Positions 33,161 through 42,207 are shown, counted from the first letter of the stretch. The stretch: DNA of 64,000 nucleotides from Ruminococcus flavefaciens (GCF_900119075.1 NZ_FPIP01000001.1:124001-188000); one strand, 5' to 3'. Numbers and translations are program-made. The notes: a model not told the origin generated them from the letters alone.

Positions 33161-33532
33161 TCATAACAAGGTGATTTCTTGTTTTTCCGCGTCAACGTGA
33201 GCCATAGCTCCGTAGGGGAGGATAGCTCTCGGAGTTCCGTGACCGAAGTTCACATTATAGAGTATGGGGAGCTCCGCGTTATTTACCACATCGCGCCAGA
33301 CGTCCTTGTATTCCTCATAATACTTCTCGTTCATGGGCTTGCCGATGATGATACCGTTGATATTGCCGAAAACGCCCTCGTTTTCCAGAGCTTCAAGGTA
33401 TTCTCTCAGCATTTCGGGAGTCGGCATTACCTCGCTTGTTTCAGCAAATAGTATCTTGCCGCGCCATTCCTCGTCAGTGGGAATGATATTGTTTTTTCGG
33501 GTAATCTCGTTCTGTTTTGTGAAGTCCTCTCG
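33161..33532 (-). pseudogene. Truncated S66 (LD-carboxypeptidase / MccF-like) peptidase remnant
   Basis: The frame is open on the minus strand from just past the smpB stop to 33161, about 123 codons. It encodes the C-terminal half of an S66 serine peptidase: KILFAETSEVMP (Glu of the triad), GIIIGKPMNEKYYEEY, and NFGHGTPRAILPYG (His of the triad). The N-terminal domain with the nucleophilic Ser is missing, and the first ATG (33427) is deep inside the domain. No ribosome site. Probably decayed after a deletion that joined it to smpB. Confidence 0.8.
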
Positions 33533-33997
33533 TTACTGGTTGCGTGATTTGAGATTGCGGTCTATTTCACGGTTAGCGTCGCGCTTTGCGATATCAGCTC
33601 GTTTGTCGTAGAGCTTCTTGCCCTTGCAGAGCCCCACCTGCATTTTCACCCGTGAGTCCTTGAAATAAAGGCTCAGCGGAATAAGGGAAAGTCCCTCCTG
33701 TTTAAGAGTTCCGTAGAGTTTATTTATCTCTCGCTTGTGCATGAGGAGCTTTCTCACTCTCATGGGATCGCGGTTGAAGATATTGCCTTTCTCATATGGG
33801 GAGATATGCATACCGCGGACGAAAAGCTCGCCCTTATCTATAGAGCACCATGAGTCCTTGAGGTTGACGCCGCCCTGACGTATGGATTTTACCTCAGTGC
33901 CAACAAGCTCGATACCTGCTTCATAGGATTCGAGTACAAAATAGTCGTGTCTTGCCTTGCGGTTCTCGGCAATAGTTTTAGTACCTTTTGAGCGCAT
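33533..33997 (-). CDS. smpB: SsrA-binding protein SmpB
   Basis: 154 residues, standard length. Binds the tRNA-like part of tmRNA and delivers it to stalled ribosomes. Motifs: [15 protein letters not shown] at the N-terminus, [19 protein letters not shown], and the basic C-terminal tail [21 protein letters not shown] needed for decoding-centre contact. Its stop codon is immediately followed by the S66 remnant. GGAG precedes ATG 33997. Neighbouring ssrA on the same strand supports the call. Confidence 0.97.
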   Translation of the reverse strand: MRSKGTKTIAENRKARHDYFVLESYEAGIELVGTEVKSIRQGGVNLKDSWCSIDKGELFVRGMHISPYEKGNIFNRDPMRVRKLLMHKREINKLYGTLKQEGLSLIPLSLYFKDSRVKMQVGLCKGKKLYDKRADIAKRDANREIDRNLKSRNQ

Positions 33998-34087
33998 TTT
34001 ATCATCTCCTGTTCATGTAAAAATTATACACTATCGCAGAAAAAAAGTCAACTGAAAACAGTGTCAAAGTAAGCTGATGTACAAAGA

Positions 34088-34113
34088 AACAGCCCGAGAA
34101 TACTCAGGCTGTT
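34088..34113 (-). terminator. Terminator of nadE operon
   Basis: Minus strand AACAGCC-TGAGTATTCTCG-GGCTGTT then TCTTTG. Confidence 0.7.
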
Positions 34114-34118
34114 GATTC

Positions 34119-34188
34119 GGGACGTCGAGGACGCCGTCCCCTACAAATGCTTTCAGATAGTCAACTGTAGGGGCTGGCGTCCCCGATA
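34119..34188. repeat. Inverted pair of TGTAGGGG-type palindromes
   Basis: 34119-34145 (GGGACG / CGCCGTCCC then CTACA) and 34166-34188 (TGTAGGGGCTGGCGTCCCC) face each other. No gene in the gap. Confidence 0.55.
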
Positions 34189-34219
34189 GCCCATTGATAT
34201 TGAAAATAGCGTTAAGCTG

Positions 34220-34969
34220 TTATTTGTTCTGCTCGTACTTAGGCATGAGCTGTAATTTATGGAGATTAGCTCTGTGCATACGGTCTATCTTTTCCTTTAT
34301 CTCGGGAACTGTGCTCAGGTCGTCCAGACCGCGGATATACTTGTCCAGCATAGCGTATGTGAAGCCGAGATTCTCCTCGTCAGTCTTGCCGCAGAGACCG
34401 TCTATAGGTGTTTTGTGGACAAGCTCATTTGGAAGTCCCAGATATTCGCCCACCTGCAATACCTCGGTAACTGTCAGGTCGGAAAGGGGAGAGAAGTCTC
34501 CTGCTGCGTCGCCGAATTTAGTGGAATAGCCCACCCAGTCCTCGGAAAGGTTGCAGGTATTGACAACTCTGCCGTTGTGGCTTGCTGCAACTGCATAGAG
34601 AGTAGTCATTCTGATTCGTGCCGGAGTATTTACAACAGCCTGATTTGAGGGTTCCATGTGTTTTTTCAGCTCGTTCATGAATGTGGAAACTGTTTCACCG
34701 ATATTGATAGTGTAGCTCTTTATGCCGAGAGTATCCACCAGCAGACGGCTGTATGCAATGTCAGCCTGTTCGCCCTGAGGCATGAGGACGCCGATAACTC
34801 TGTCCTTGCCGAGAGCCTTTACGCATACCGCAGCAGCTACGGAACTGTCCTTGCCGCCTGATATGCCGATAACAGCCTTTGTCTGCGGAGTTGCTGTTTT
34901 CTCAAAGAGGTCGCGTATCCACTGTACTATTTCATTTGTGACCTGTTCAGCGTTAAAACTATAGCTCAT
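34220..34969 (-). CDS. nadE: NH3-dependent NAD+ synthetase
   Basis: 249 residues. Amidates deaminated NAD using ammonia. PP-loop GISGGKDSSVAAA (about 38-50), then DTLGIKSYTINIG, GRVVNTCNLSEDWVGYSTKFGD and the GLCGKTDEENLGFTY region typical of the ammonia-dependent single-domain class (no glutaminase domain). ATG 34969 is preferred: GGAG sits 9 bases upstream, while ATG 34984 overlaps the previous stop without a site. Directly downstream of a nicotinamidase-like gene, forming an NAD salvage pair. Confidence 0.95.
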   Translation of the reverse strand: MSYSFNAEQVTNEIVQWIRDLFEKTATPQTKAVIGISGGKDSSVAAAVCVKALGKDRVIGVLMPQGEQADIAYSRLLVDTLGIKSYTINIGETVSTFMNELKKHMEPSNQAVVNTPARIRMTTLYAVAASHNGRVVNTCNLSEDWVGYSTKFGDAAGDFSPLSDLTVTEVLQVGEYLGLPNELVHKTPIDGLCGKTDEENLGFTYAMLDKYIRGLDDLSTVPEIKEKIDRMHRANLHKLQLMPKYEQNK

Positions 34970-34985
34970 ATTTATACGCTCCATT

Positions 34986-35513
34986 CTATTCAACTATCAT
35001 CTGAACGACTTTCATTGCGTTCAGAGCATTTTCGTGGCTTTCGGGAGAAACTCCTGCACAGCAGTCCGAAATTACCCTAACGGGTATCTCGGGATATGCC
35101 GCCTTGATTATCATAGCGTTTGAAATTACGCAGATATCGGTGCATACGCCGATGAACAGGAACTCCTCGATATCCTTGCCTTCGCCTATTATCTCGGGCA
35201 GGTTTATTGCGCCAAAGGTAGGCTTCTCCACGATAGTGCAGTCCTTGCCGAGAGCCTTTTCCACCTCGGGAACGAGCTTCCAGCCCTCAGAGCCGCGGAT
35301 ACAATGGGGAACAGGGAGATTCTTTCCCTCCTGAGTATTCATGTAGTCCTCGGTGTGAGTATCAAGGGTAGCGATTATCCGCCCGTCCTTTTCTGACTTG
35401 CGGAACTCGTTTATCTTCTTAACGACATTTGCCGTAACAGCGGCAGTCTGGGGATTGCCCAGAACTCCTGTGGTGAAGTCGTTCTGCATATCAATGACGA
35501 TAAGTACTTTCAT
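34986..35513 (-). CDS. pncA: Nicotinamidase-like cysteine hydrolase
   Basis: 175 residues of the isochorismatase fold. Asp in IVIDMQNDFTTG, Lys in IVEKPTFGA, Cys in IGVCTDICVISNAM form the catalytic triad; metal-binding DTHTEDYMNTQEGKNLPVPHC with His and Asp is typical of nicotinamidases. Converts nicotinamide to nicotinate. Its stop overlaps the nadE leader, so the two are co-translated in one NAD-salvage operon. Symbol by function and context; not proven. Confidence 0.85.
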   Translation of the reverse strand: MKVLIVIDMQNDFTTGVLGNPQTAAVTANVVKKINEFRKSEKDGRIIATLDTHTEDYMNTQEGKNLPVPHCIRGSEGWKLVPEVEKALGKDCTIVEKPTFGAINLPEIIGEGKDIEEFLFIGVCTDICVISNAMIIKAAYPEIPVRVISDCCAGVSPESHENALNAMKVVQMIVE

Positions 35514-35561
35514 GGGGTTAGCCTCCTTTAGATAAAGTTTTTGAACTGTATGGGAATGGTC

Positions 35562-36164
35562 TCAGACCATTGCCTTTTTGATAGCTGCAAGGAGCTCGTC
35601 ATATGTCTCGAAAGCAGGGAGCTCAGGGTGATCCTTCTTTATCTGCTCTGTGCTTCTGAAGAGGAAACCAGCCTTGCTTGCTTCTATCATGCCGAGGTCG
35701 TTGTAGCTGTCGCCGCTTGCGATAGTATCGTAGCCGATAGACTGGAGAGCCTTTACTGTAGTGAGCTTTGACTTCTCGCAGCGCATCTTGAAGCCAGTTA
35801 TTTCGCCGTTGGGAGCAACTTCAAGGGAATTGCAGAAAATAGTAGGCCAGCCCAGCTTCTTCATAAGAGGAGCTGCGAACTGTGTGAATGTATCGCTGAT
35901 GATGATTACCTGACCAAGCTCGCGGAGCGCGTCGAGAAACTCCTTAGCACCCTCCATAGGCTCGATCTTAGCGATAGTGTCCTGTATTTCTTTAAGACCG
36001 AGACCGTGCTCCTTGAGAACGCCGAGACGCCAGTTCATGAGCTTGTCGTAGTCGGGCTCGTCACGGGTAGTCTTTTTGAGTTCGGGAATGCCGCTTGCCT
36101 CAGCAAAAGCGATCCAGATCTCAGGTACGAGAACTCCTTCAAGGTCGAGACAGGTTATATACAT
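35562..36164 (-). CDS. thrH: ThrH-type phosphoserine phosphatase / homoserine phosphotransferase
   Basis: 200 residues, HAD fold. Motif I CLDLEGVLVPEIW (nucleophile Asp), motif II ISDTFTQFA, Lys in CEKSKLTTVKAL, motif IV ASGDSYNDLGMI. The DLEG in place of DFDG and overall length match ThrH, which can dephosphorylate phosphoserine and make homoserine phosphate (family knowledge). ATG 36164 has GGAGGAATTT upstream; an 11-codon upstream extension lacks a site. Confidence 0.9.
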   Translation of the reverse strand: MYITCLDLEGVLVPEIWIAFAEASGIPELKKTTRDEPDYDKLMNWRLGVLKEHGLGLKEIQDTIAKIEPMEGAKEFLDALRELGQVIIISDTFTQFAAPLMKKLGWPTIFCNSLEVAPNGEITGFKMRCEKSKLTTVKALQSIGYDTIASGDSYNDLGMIEASKAGFLFRSTEQIKKDHPELPAFETYDELLAAIKKAMV

Positions 36165-36233
36165 AATAAATTCCTCCATTAAAATAAATATACTCATATT
36201 ATACTACTTTTGTAGTTATTTGTAAAGTCCCAA

Positions 36234-36262
36234 TGTAGGGAACGCCGCCCTCGGCGTTCCAC
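36234..36262. repeat. TGTAGGG-type palindrome
   Basis: TGTAGGGAACGCCG-CCCT-CGGCGTTCC. Confidence 0.55.
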
Positions 36263-36264
36263 TA

Positions 36265-36375
36265 AGTTAAGAGTTGAGAGTGTAGAGTTGAGAGTTAAGA
36301 GTTATGGTGTCTCCTGCGGAGACATTATTTAAATAATGTGAGCAGAGCGAACACCTAAACTCTCAACTCTCAACT
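36265..36375. repeat. MITE-like inverted repeat element
   Basis: 111 bp: AGTTAAGAGTTGAGAG plus further GAGTTGAGAG copies on the left, AACTCTCAACTCTCAACT on the right, GGTGT...ACACC inside and the palindrome ATTATTTAAATAAT at the centre. No ORF. Structure like small non-autonomous elements or hairpin repeats; no target duplication identified. Confidence 0.6.
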
Positions 36376-36376
36376 A

Positions 36377-36405
36377 AAAAAGCGCAGCTTTGCGCTGCGC
36401 TTTTT
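36377..36405 (-). terminator. Terminator of small export protein gene
   Basis: AGCGCAGC / GCTGCGCT flanked by A6 and T5, functional in both directions; immediately follows the stop at 36408. Confidence 0.85.
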
Positions 36406-36407
36406 GC

Positions 36408-36881
36408 TTATTTTGCTGCTGTAAATGCTGCAACACCGCAAAGTGTAGCAACAGTTATGATGGCTGCTGCGAGAACAACACCGCAGGCAACTGCGACAAT
36501 GCTCTTCTTGAAGTCAATTTCAAGGAAGCTTGCTGCAAGAGTGCCTGTCCATGCGCCAGTACCGGGGAGCGGAATGCCAACAAAGAGGAGAAGTGCCCAG
36601 AACATACCCTTTCCTGCCTTTTCTTTGAGCTTTTCGCCGCCGCTGTGTCCCTTTTTAAGGCACCATGTAAAGAACTTGCCGATAACGGGCTTGTCAGCGC
36701 CCCATTCAAGGACCTTTCTTGCAAAAAGGTAAATAAACGGTACAGGTATCATATTTCCGATCATACAGATAATAACAGCGTGATACCATTTTACTCCCAT
36801 GCTCACGCCGAATGGGATACCGCCTCTGAGTTCTACGATAGGGATCATTGAAATAAGAAATGTCAAAAGATATTTTAACAT
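36408..36881 (-). CDS. COG2426-type small multidrug-export membrane protein
   Basis: 157 residues, about four to five membrane segments. N-terminal IPIVELRGGIPFGVSMG is the hallmark of the Sm_multidrug_ex (PF06695) family; IPLPGTGAWTGTLAASFL is the second conserved motif. Despite the name, substrates are not established. Monocistronic, with a GC-rich terminator. Start ATG 36881. Confidence 0.88.
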   Translation of the reverse strand: MLKYLLTFLISMIPIVELRGGIPFGVSMGVKWYHAVIICMIGNMIPVPFIYLFARKVLEWGADKPVIGKFFTWCLKKGHSGGEKLKEKAGKGMFWALLLFVGIPLPGTGAWTGTLAASFLEIDFKKSIVAVACGVVLAAAIITVATLCGVAAFTAAK

Positions 36882-36981
36882 AATAAAACTCGCTTTCCTA
36901 AAAATTCACAAGTCTTATTATCGCATATTTTTTGTCTGTAGTCAAGCTTTTTCGGGATTTTTTTATTTTTTCTGCGGACAG

Positions 36982-37010
36982 TTGACGAAATCACGGCTAT
37001 AGTATATAAT
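36982..37010 (+). promoter_or_regulatory. Promoter of first transpeptidase gene
   Basis: TTGACG, 17-base spacer, TATAAT. Confidence 0.85.
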
Positions 37011-37051
37011 ATTATTGTTTGAAAATTTATGATAACAAAGGAAAGTTTATT

Positions 37052-38506
37052 ATGAAAATAAGAAAAATAACGGCTCTTGCCGCTTCAATTACAATGCTTG
37101 CAGGCTTTGCTTCCTGCTCTTCAAAATCAGTGGGAAAGATAGAGGGCGCAGACGGTCCTGCCGAGAAAACAACGGCTGCCGAGGTGACAACAGCTCCCGT
37201 GACAACGACTGCAAGTACTGCTGAAACAACTACAGTACCGCAGTCCGCAGGGGCAAAGGGCAATATCTACGACGCAAAGGGACATCTTCTCGTTTCAACT
37301 TCCGAGGACGGCAAGCGCAGAGTATTTGCCGACGAGTACGCGGTATCCTTTGCCAATATCCTCACTACCATGTCCGAGGGCTACGATACAGCCTTTGAGG
37401 ATATACTCACAAAGACTTCTCCGAGCGGAAGTCCGCAGGCGATCAAGCTGACGCTTGACGGCGACGTGCAGAATCAGATATACGGCTACATGGAGAGCAA
37501 TAACATCGTGGGCGCGGCTGTAGTTCTCCGCACAGACGGCTCTATCATGGCGCAGGTAAGCTATCCTTCATACGATCCCAATGCAGTTGCCGACCAGAAA
37601 TACGACGAGGACCTTGCATGGGGCGACGTGGGAAACAAGGCTTTCAGCAACTATGAGCCCGGCTCATGCTTCAAGATAATGTCCGAGGTCATCTCCGACA
37701 AGCACGGCGTTTATTCACTTCATGACGACGGCACATGGGATTTCGGCAACGACCACCCCATTGTAAACTGGGATCACGAGACCAACAAGGCGAGCTACCC
37801 TATGGAGCGCTCACTCAGCTCCGCGTTTATCAACTCCAGCAATATCTTCTTTGCAAAGGCTTTCGATAATATCGGCGAAGACGCGGTTCTCAGCGATTTA
37901 AAGACCATTTTCCACTTCGGAGCTGATGATTCCGACGATATCAAGTGTGATTTCGGAGTTTTGAGCAATAATATCGAGATAGAGGACGTTGACGATCTCC
38001 GCAGAAGCGCGTTCGGTCAGTCAAAAGTCCTGACCTGCCCTATATTCCTTACCGCTCTTGGCAGAGAGGCCGTATTCGGCGATATGGTAACTCCGTTCGT
38101 GCTGAAGGACATCGTTGACAGCAGCGATCCCAATACAAAGATAGGTGACGGCTCAAAGGCTTACGATGTTATAGCTTCAATTCCGCCCGAGTGCCGCGAT
38201 AATCTTCTTAACGGCATGAGAGGAGTAGGCTCTGATATCGGAGTTTACGTGGCAGGAAACTACAGCTTCTATGCCAAGACAGGCACAGCCGAGGGCTGGC
38301 GCGGCGATTATCTCTACATAACAGGCTGCGCTAAGAACAACAGCGACAACGGCTCACAGACTTATGAAAACTATGATAACTACGGCGAAACAGGTTCTTA
38401 TGTAGTTGTTATGGAGATACAGAACCCCGCAGACCACGGTTTTGAGTTTGCATCACAGTCCGCAGGACTTTATAACGGCATCATGAATATCGTTGCAGGT
38501 AAATAA
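37052..38506 (+). CDS. Lipoprotein penicillin-binding transpeptidase, copy 1
   Basis: 484 residues. Lipobox GFASC near residue 22, Thr-rich spacer, then a class B PBP-type transpeptidase domain: SxxK as Ser 205-CF-Lys 208 in PGSCFKIM, SxN as S262-S-N264, KTG at 409-411 (AKTGTAE). It lacks the membrane anchor and N-terminal dimerisation domain of ordinary PBP2/FtsI, though NIYDAKGHLL keeps the RGxIxDrnG start. Cross-links peptidoglycan or acts as a penicillin sensor (inference). ATG 37052 has AAAGGAAAG upstream. Paralogue follows at 38677. Confidence 0.9.
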   Translation: MKIRKITALAASITMLAGFASCSSKSVGKIEGADGPAEKTTAAEVTTAPVTTTASTAETTTVPQSAGAKGNIYDAKGHLLVSTSEDGKRRVFADEYAVSFANILTTMSEGYDTAFEDILTKTSPSGSPQAIKLTLDGDVQNQIYGYMESNNIVGAAVVLRTDGSIMAQVSYPSYDPNAVADQKYDEDLAWGDVGNKAFSNYEPGSCFKIMSEVISDKHGVYSLHDDGTWDFGNDHPIVNWDHETNKASYPMERSLSSAFINSSNIFFAKAFDNIGEDAVLSDLKTIFHFGADDSDDIKCDFGVLSNNIEIEDVDDLRRSAFGQSKVLTCPIFLTALGREAVFGDMVTPFVLKDIVDSSDPNTKIGDGSKAYDVIASIPPECRDNLLNGMRGVGSDIGVYVAGNYSFYAKTGTAEGWRGDYLYITGCAKNNSDNGSQTYENYDNYGETGSYVVVMEIQNPADHGFEFASQSAGLYNGIMNIVAGK

Positions 38507-38515
38507 ATGTCGAAA

Positions 38516-38548
38516 AATCCCTTTTGCAGCCGCGAAAGGGATTTTTTA
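38516..38548 (+). terminator. Terminator after PBP copy 1
   Basis: AATCCCTTT / AAAGGGATT then TTTTT. Confidence 0.85.
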
Positions 38549-38578
38549 TCATTATTTTTTAATATTTTTTAAAACGTA

Positions 38579-38607
38579 TTGACGAATTAAGGAAATAAAT
38601 GTATAAT
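38579..38607 (+). promoter_or_regulatory. Promoter of second transpeptidase gene
   Basis: TTGACG, 17-base spacer, TATAAT; same -35 as the promoter of copy 1. Confidence 0.85.
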
Positions 38608-38676
38608 AATAGTAGACTTTCCGCGCTGCGGTCTGCGGCGCTAAGCACACATATCAATTTAGGACGGTAATCAGTA

Positions 38677-40143
38677 ATGATAATCAGGGGAAAAAGACTT
38701 ATGCCGCTGTTAATAGCAGCAGCAGCGGCGCTGTCGTTTCCGTCCTGTTCAGCAGAGGTAGGACAGTTTGAAGTCCACAATGATAAAAGCTCCCGCTCGG
38801 CAAGGCAAGAAACTACAGAAGAGACTGCTGCTCCAGAAACCACTGTAACTACTACAACTGAATTCGTATATAGGGGGAACATATACGATACCAATCACAG
38901 GCTTCTGACCTATGGCACATATGCCTATGAAAACGAGGATCAGCGCTATTACGGCGAGGATTGCGGTTATCCATTCGGAAATATAATCAGTGTGGCTTCG
39001 TCAGGTCTTGACGAGGCGCTTAAAGACCTGCTCTGCACCAAGAATCCAACCCCTGTTAATGAAAGCAATAATGTTGGCGAGTCGGTAAGACTTACCATTG
39101 ACGCAGATAAGCAGACAGAATTATGTACATATATGGCTAATATGGGTATGGCAGGCTCCGTAGTCGTGCTGAGAACGGACGGCTCCATAATGGCGGAGGC
39201 TTCTTACCCCAACTATGATCCCGAGCTGTTCTACTCCGATACTGAGTACAGCAGCAATCTCTACAGCGGCACGTTGCAGAACAAGGCGTTCCAGAACGCT
39301 TCGCCGGGTTCATGCTTCAAGATAATGTCCGAGGTCATTGCCGACAAGAACGGCATACACACTGTCTATGACGACGGCGAGTGGTTCGACAGCGGCGCTA
39401 CTATCGTGAACTGGGATCACGATTCGGGTATGTATCCTATCCCCGAAAGAACTCTCAGTTCCGCGTTTGTAGGTTCCAGCAATATCTTCTTCGCAAAGGT
39501 ATTCGACCAGCTTGGCTCGGAAAAGGTCCTTGAAGAGCTTGGCGGCATTTTCCACTTCTGCGATCCTATAGACTGCGATTTCGGAACTATCCAGAATAAT
39601 ATCGAGATATACTGCCTTGACGACCTGCGCAGGAGCGCATTCGGTCAGTCCTATGTAAAGACCTGCCCGATATATCTTGCGGCTCTTGGCAGAGAGGCTG
39701 TTTTCGGCGATATGGTAAAGCCCTTTGTGGTACAGCAGGTAGTTGATACCACCGATCCCAATAAGGAGTGCGCAAAGGGAAGCGCTCCCTATGAAGTCAT
39801 AGCAAGCATACCAAAGGAGTACCGACAGAATCTTCTTGAGGGAATGAGGGGCGTTGCTAATAATATAGGCGTATACGTTCCCGAAAACTACGAATTCTTC
39901 GCCAAAACAGGAACTGCGGAGACAGGCGCAGGGGACTTCCTGTATATCACAGGCTGTCTCAGGAACGTTGCCGACAAGTCAGCAGAAAAGCCTGTTTACA
40001 GTGACTACAGCAATTACGCTCAGGACGGCTCATACATAATCGTTATGCAGCTTCAGAATCCTGCGGATTTCGGCTTTAATTTCGCCAGTGAGACAGGTTT
40101 CCTTTATCAGGGCATTGTTAATATCGTGCTTTCGGAATATTGA
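38677..40143 (+). CDS. Lipoprotein penicillin-binding transpeptidase, copy 2
   Basis: 488 residues, clear paralogue of the preceding gene over the whole transpeptidase domain (shared DLRRSAFGQS, CPI-LALGREAVFGDM, GMRGV-N-IGVYV). Lipobox SFPSC near residue 24. SxxK Ser 212/Lys 215, SSN 267-269, KTG at 410-412. Each copy has its own promoter and terminator, so they can be regulated separately. The N-terminal part diverged strongly, consistent with an old tandem duplication. Confidence 0.9.
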   Translation: MIIRGKRLMPLLIAAAAALSFPSCSAEVGQFEVHNDKSSRSARQETTEETAAPETTVTTTTEFVYRGNIYDTNHRLLTYGTYAYENEDQRYYGEDCGYPFGNIISVASSGLDEALKDLLCTKNPTPVNESNNVGESVRLTIDADKQTELCTYMANMGMAGSVVVLRTDGSIMAEASYPNYDPELFYSDTEYSSNLYSGTLQNKAFQNASPGSCFKIMSEVIADKNGIHTVYDDGEWFDSGATIVNWDHDSGMYPIPERTLSSAFVGSSNIFFAKVFDQLGSEKVLEELGGIFHFCDPIDCDFGTIQNNIEIYCLDDLRRSAFGQSYVKTCPIYLAALGREAVFGDMVKPFVVQQVVDTTDPNKECAKGSAPYEVIASIPKEYRQNLLEGMRGVANNIGVYVPENYEFFAKTGTAETGAGDFLYITGCLRNVADKSAEKPVYSDYSNYAQDGSYIIVMQLQNPADFGFNFASETGFLYQGIVNIVLSEY

Positions 40144-40156
40144 TAATACAAAAGTT

Positions 40157-40190
40157 AAAGCCATAGTACATGATGTGCTATGGCTTTCTT
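40157..40190 (+). terminator. Terminator after PBP copy 2
   Basis: AAAGCCATAG / CTATGGCTTT with 11-base loop, then CTT; weak T-run. Confidence 0.7.
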
Positions 40191-40209
40191 GGTATAACAG
40201 GAGTTTTTT

Positions 40210-42207
40210 ATGGACATTTTTAAGAAAAGAACTGTGATAATAACAGCTGCCGCTGTATGCTCATTCGGTATCCATATGTATGCATATGCGGCTGACGAGC
40301 CATACTACACTGTTAAAGCTCCGCAGGGTGAGGAAAACGGCGTCCTGACTCTTGCCGACGGACAGAAATGGTATAAAGTCAACGGATTTGAGGACGAAAA
40401 CGACTACATCATCTGCGTAAAGAGCAGCGACGGCAGTCAGAAAATATTTACCGCTGAGGACAGCCGCAGCAGTGAGTATATCTGGCATTATTTCAGAAGA
40501 ACTATCGTCACCAGTGTTGCTCCGAAGTATACCACGCTGTCATCAAGCTCGTTCCGCCTTACCTACCATGAGGGGCAGCTCTATACCTCCGCAGACTGGT
40601 GGACTGACGGCGACAATGTTTGGGATTACAGCGGCGGTACTCTGAACTTCAGCGAAAACGGCAGTATCCATTATCTGAAATACACCGAGGAAAGCAACAG
40701 ACCTTTTTCCTGCACTGATAATGCGGCGGAGGCGGCTCAGGTCTGCATTTACGCCAAGGGTGAGCAGCTTAGCCGCTGTATAGGGAAACAGCCTGCCGCC
40801 GAGAGCTATGTCATAGAGGGCAGCGGCTATGCCGCGCCGAAATTCACGGTAGAGCTGTCAGATAAAAATATCATCACGGATAGCGTTAAATGGTTCGTGG
40901 ACGGCGAGGAGCAGGATTGCGCAAAGCTTACATTCACGGCAGATTCTTTGAAGGGTAAGCCTGTGGGAGTTCATCGCGTGGGCTGTCTTATCGAGGGACA
41001 CGACGCCGACGGCGTTCACTACAGGGAGCGCTCTGCGGATGCGGCTTTTGTTATTGCAAAGGGAGTTCTGCCCGATTCATTCATGTCGTTCTCGGATATC
41101 CATGAGCAGTATGAGTTCATAGACCGCGCCGTTGAAAAGATAATGGAGAGCACAGGCGGCTATATCCCGTCACTGGTGGTCTGCACAGGCGACCTTGTAA
41201 ACGGTCCTACAGCAGACAAGGACAGAATGCTGAACAGGTATTACCCTCAGATAGTGTCCCATTTAGGCGGACTTGACGCTGTGTTCGTATCGGGAAATCA
41301 CGACTCGGGAGAGGCGGCTTCTGTTATGTCGCTCAGAGCTGGTCTTGGAGCTGATATGGATAACGGCTTCGGCGGCGGACAGATATTTCGCGGTATGTCC
41401 GATGCTGTGAGATCAAAGGGCAGAAACAGTAAATATGCCAAGGGCATCACGGTATACGGAATGAACTTCGAGAACGCTCTTTACCGAAATGGCAATGAAT
41501 TTACTTATTCCTACGACAGAACGCTGAAAGACCTTGACAGCTTCCTGAAAAAGACAGCCGAAAATTACAAAGGCGAGCTTGTGGTGATATCCGCACATTC
41601 GGGACTTCATGTTCTGGGAATTCAGCCCGAGTGCGTCAACGCAAACGGCAGGTCTATCGGTAAATGGATAGGCGAAAATCAGTACAATATCGACAGTTCC
41701 TACGAGCTTGCGAAGCTTATCAACAGCTATGCCGAAAAGTACGATATGGATATAATGTACCTGTTCGGTCACGACCATTCACGTGGGGAGACAGAGTTCA
41801 TACTCGGCGACGGTGATACTCTCATAAGCACCGAAAAATACGCCGATTCAAGCTATAATTCGCAGGAGCTCAGCTTCACATACGGCCATTCGGGATTCCT
41901 TTCAACGACAATAGGCAGTGCAAATGCGCGTTTCAGCTTCATTTATCGTGACGGCGACCATTATTCCTACAATATCATGAATCTTGACGGCGAGACAGTC
42001 CGTCACAGGGATATCAAGGCAAAAAGCGACTTCATCGAGCCTGCTGTGTCAACAACAGCGGCAAGCGTTACCACAGCGCTGTCTGCGGCAAAGGCAAAGA
42101 ACTCCGCAGACAGTCCGAAAACAGGGGACGGGTCGGGAGCTGTGCTTGCGGCTGTGCCTGTAGCTTTATTTGTCTTTTTCCTGAGCAGAAAGAGAAAAAA
42201 TAAGTGA
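40210..42207 (+). CDS. Secreted calcineurin-like metallophosphoesterase with sortase signal
   Basis: 665 residues. Signal peptide about 1-27; N-terminal beta-rich region to about 285; metallophosphoesterase core: SDIHE (Asp 296, His 298), CTGDLVNG, SGNHDSGE, SAHSG and FGHDHSRG supply the two-metal ligands. C-terminus: Thr/Ser/Ala linker, SPKTG sorting motif, hydrophobic stretch and RKRKNK, so it should be linked to the wall by sortase. The motif starts with S rather than L. Substrate unknown; nucleotides or wall phosphates are possible. Confidence 0.9.
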   Translation: MDIFKKRTVIITAAAVCSFGIHMYAYAADEPYYTVKAPQGEENGVLTLADGQKWYKVNGFEDENDYIICVKSSDGSQKIFTAEDSRSSEYIWHYFRRTIVTSVAPKYTTLSSSSFRLTYHEGQLYTSADWWTDGDNVWDYSGGTLNFSENGSIHYLKYTEESNRPFSCTDNAAEAAQVCIYAKGEQLSRCIGKQPAAESYVIEGSGYAAPKFTVELSDKNIITDSVKWFVDGEEQDCAKLTFTADSLKGKPVGVHRVGCLIEGHDADGVHYRERSADAAFVIAKGVLPDSFMSFSDIHEQYEFIDRAVEKIMESTGGYIPSLVVCTGDLVNGPTADKDRMLNRYYPQIVSHLGGLDAVFVSGNHDSGEAASVMSLRAGLGADMDNGFGGGQIFRGMSDAVRSKGRNSKYAKGITVYGMNFENALYRNGNEFTYSYDRTLKDLDSFLKKTAENYKGELVVISAHSGLHVLGIQPECVNANGRSIGKWIGENQYNIDSSYELAKLINSYAEKYDMDIMYLFGHDHSRGETEFILGDGDTLISTEKYADSSYNSQELSFTYGHSGFLSTTIGSANARFSFIYRDGDHYSYNIMNLDGETVRHRDIKAKSDFIEPAVSTTAASVTTALSAAKAKNSADSPKTGDGSGAVLAAVPVALFVFFLSRKRKNK

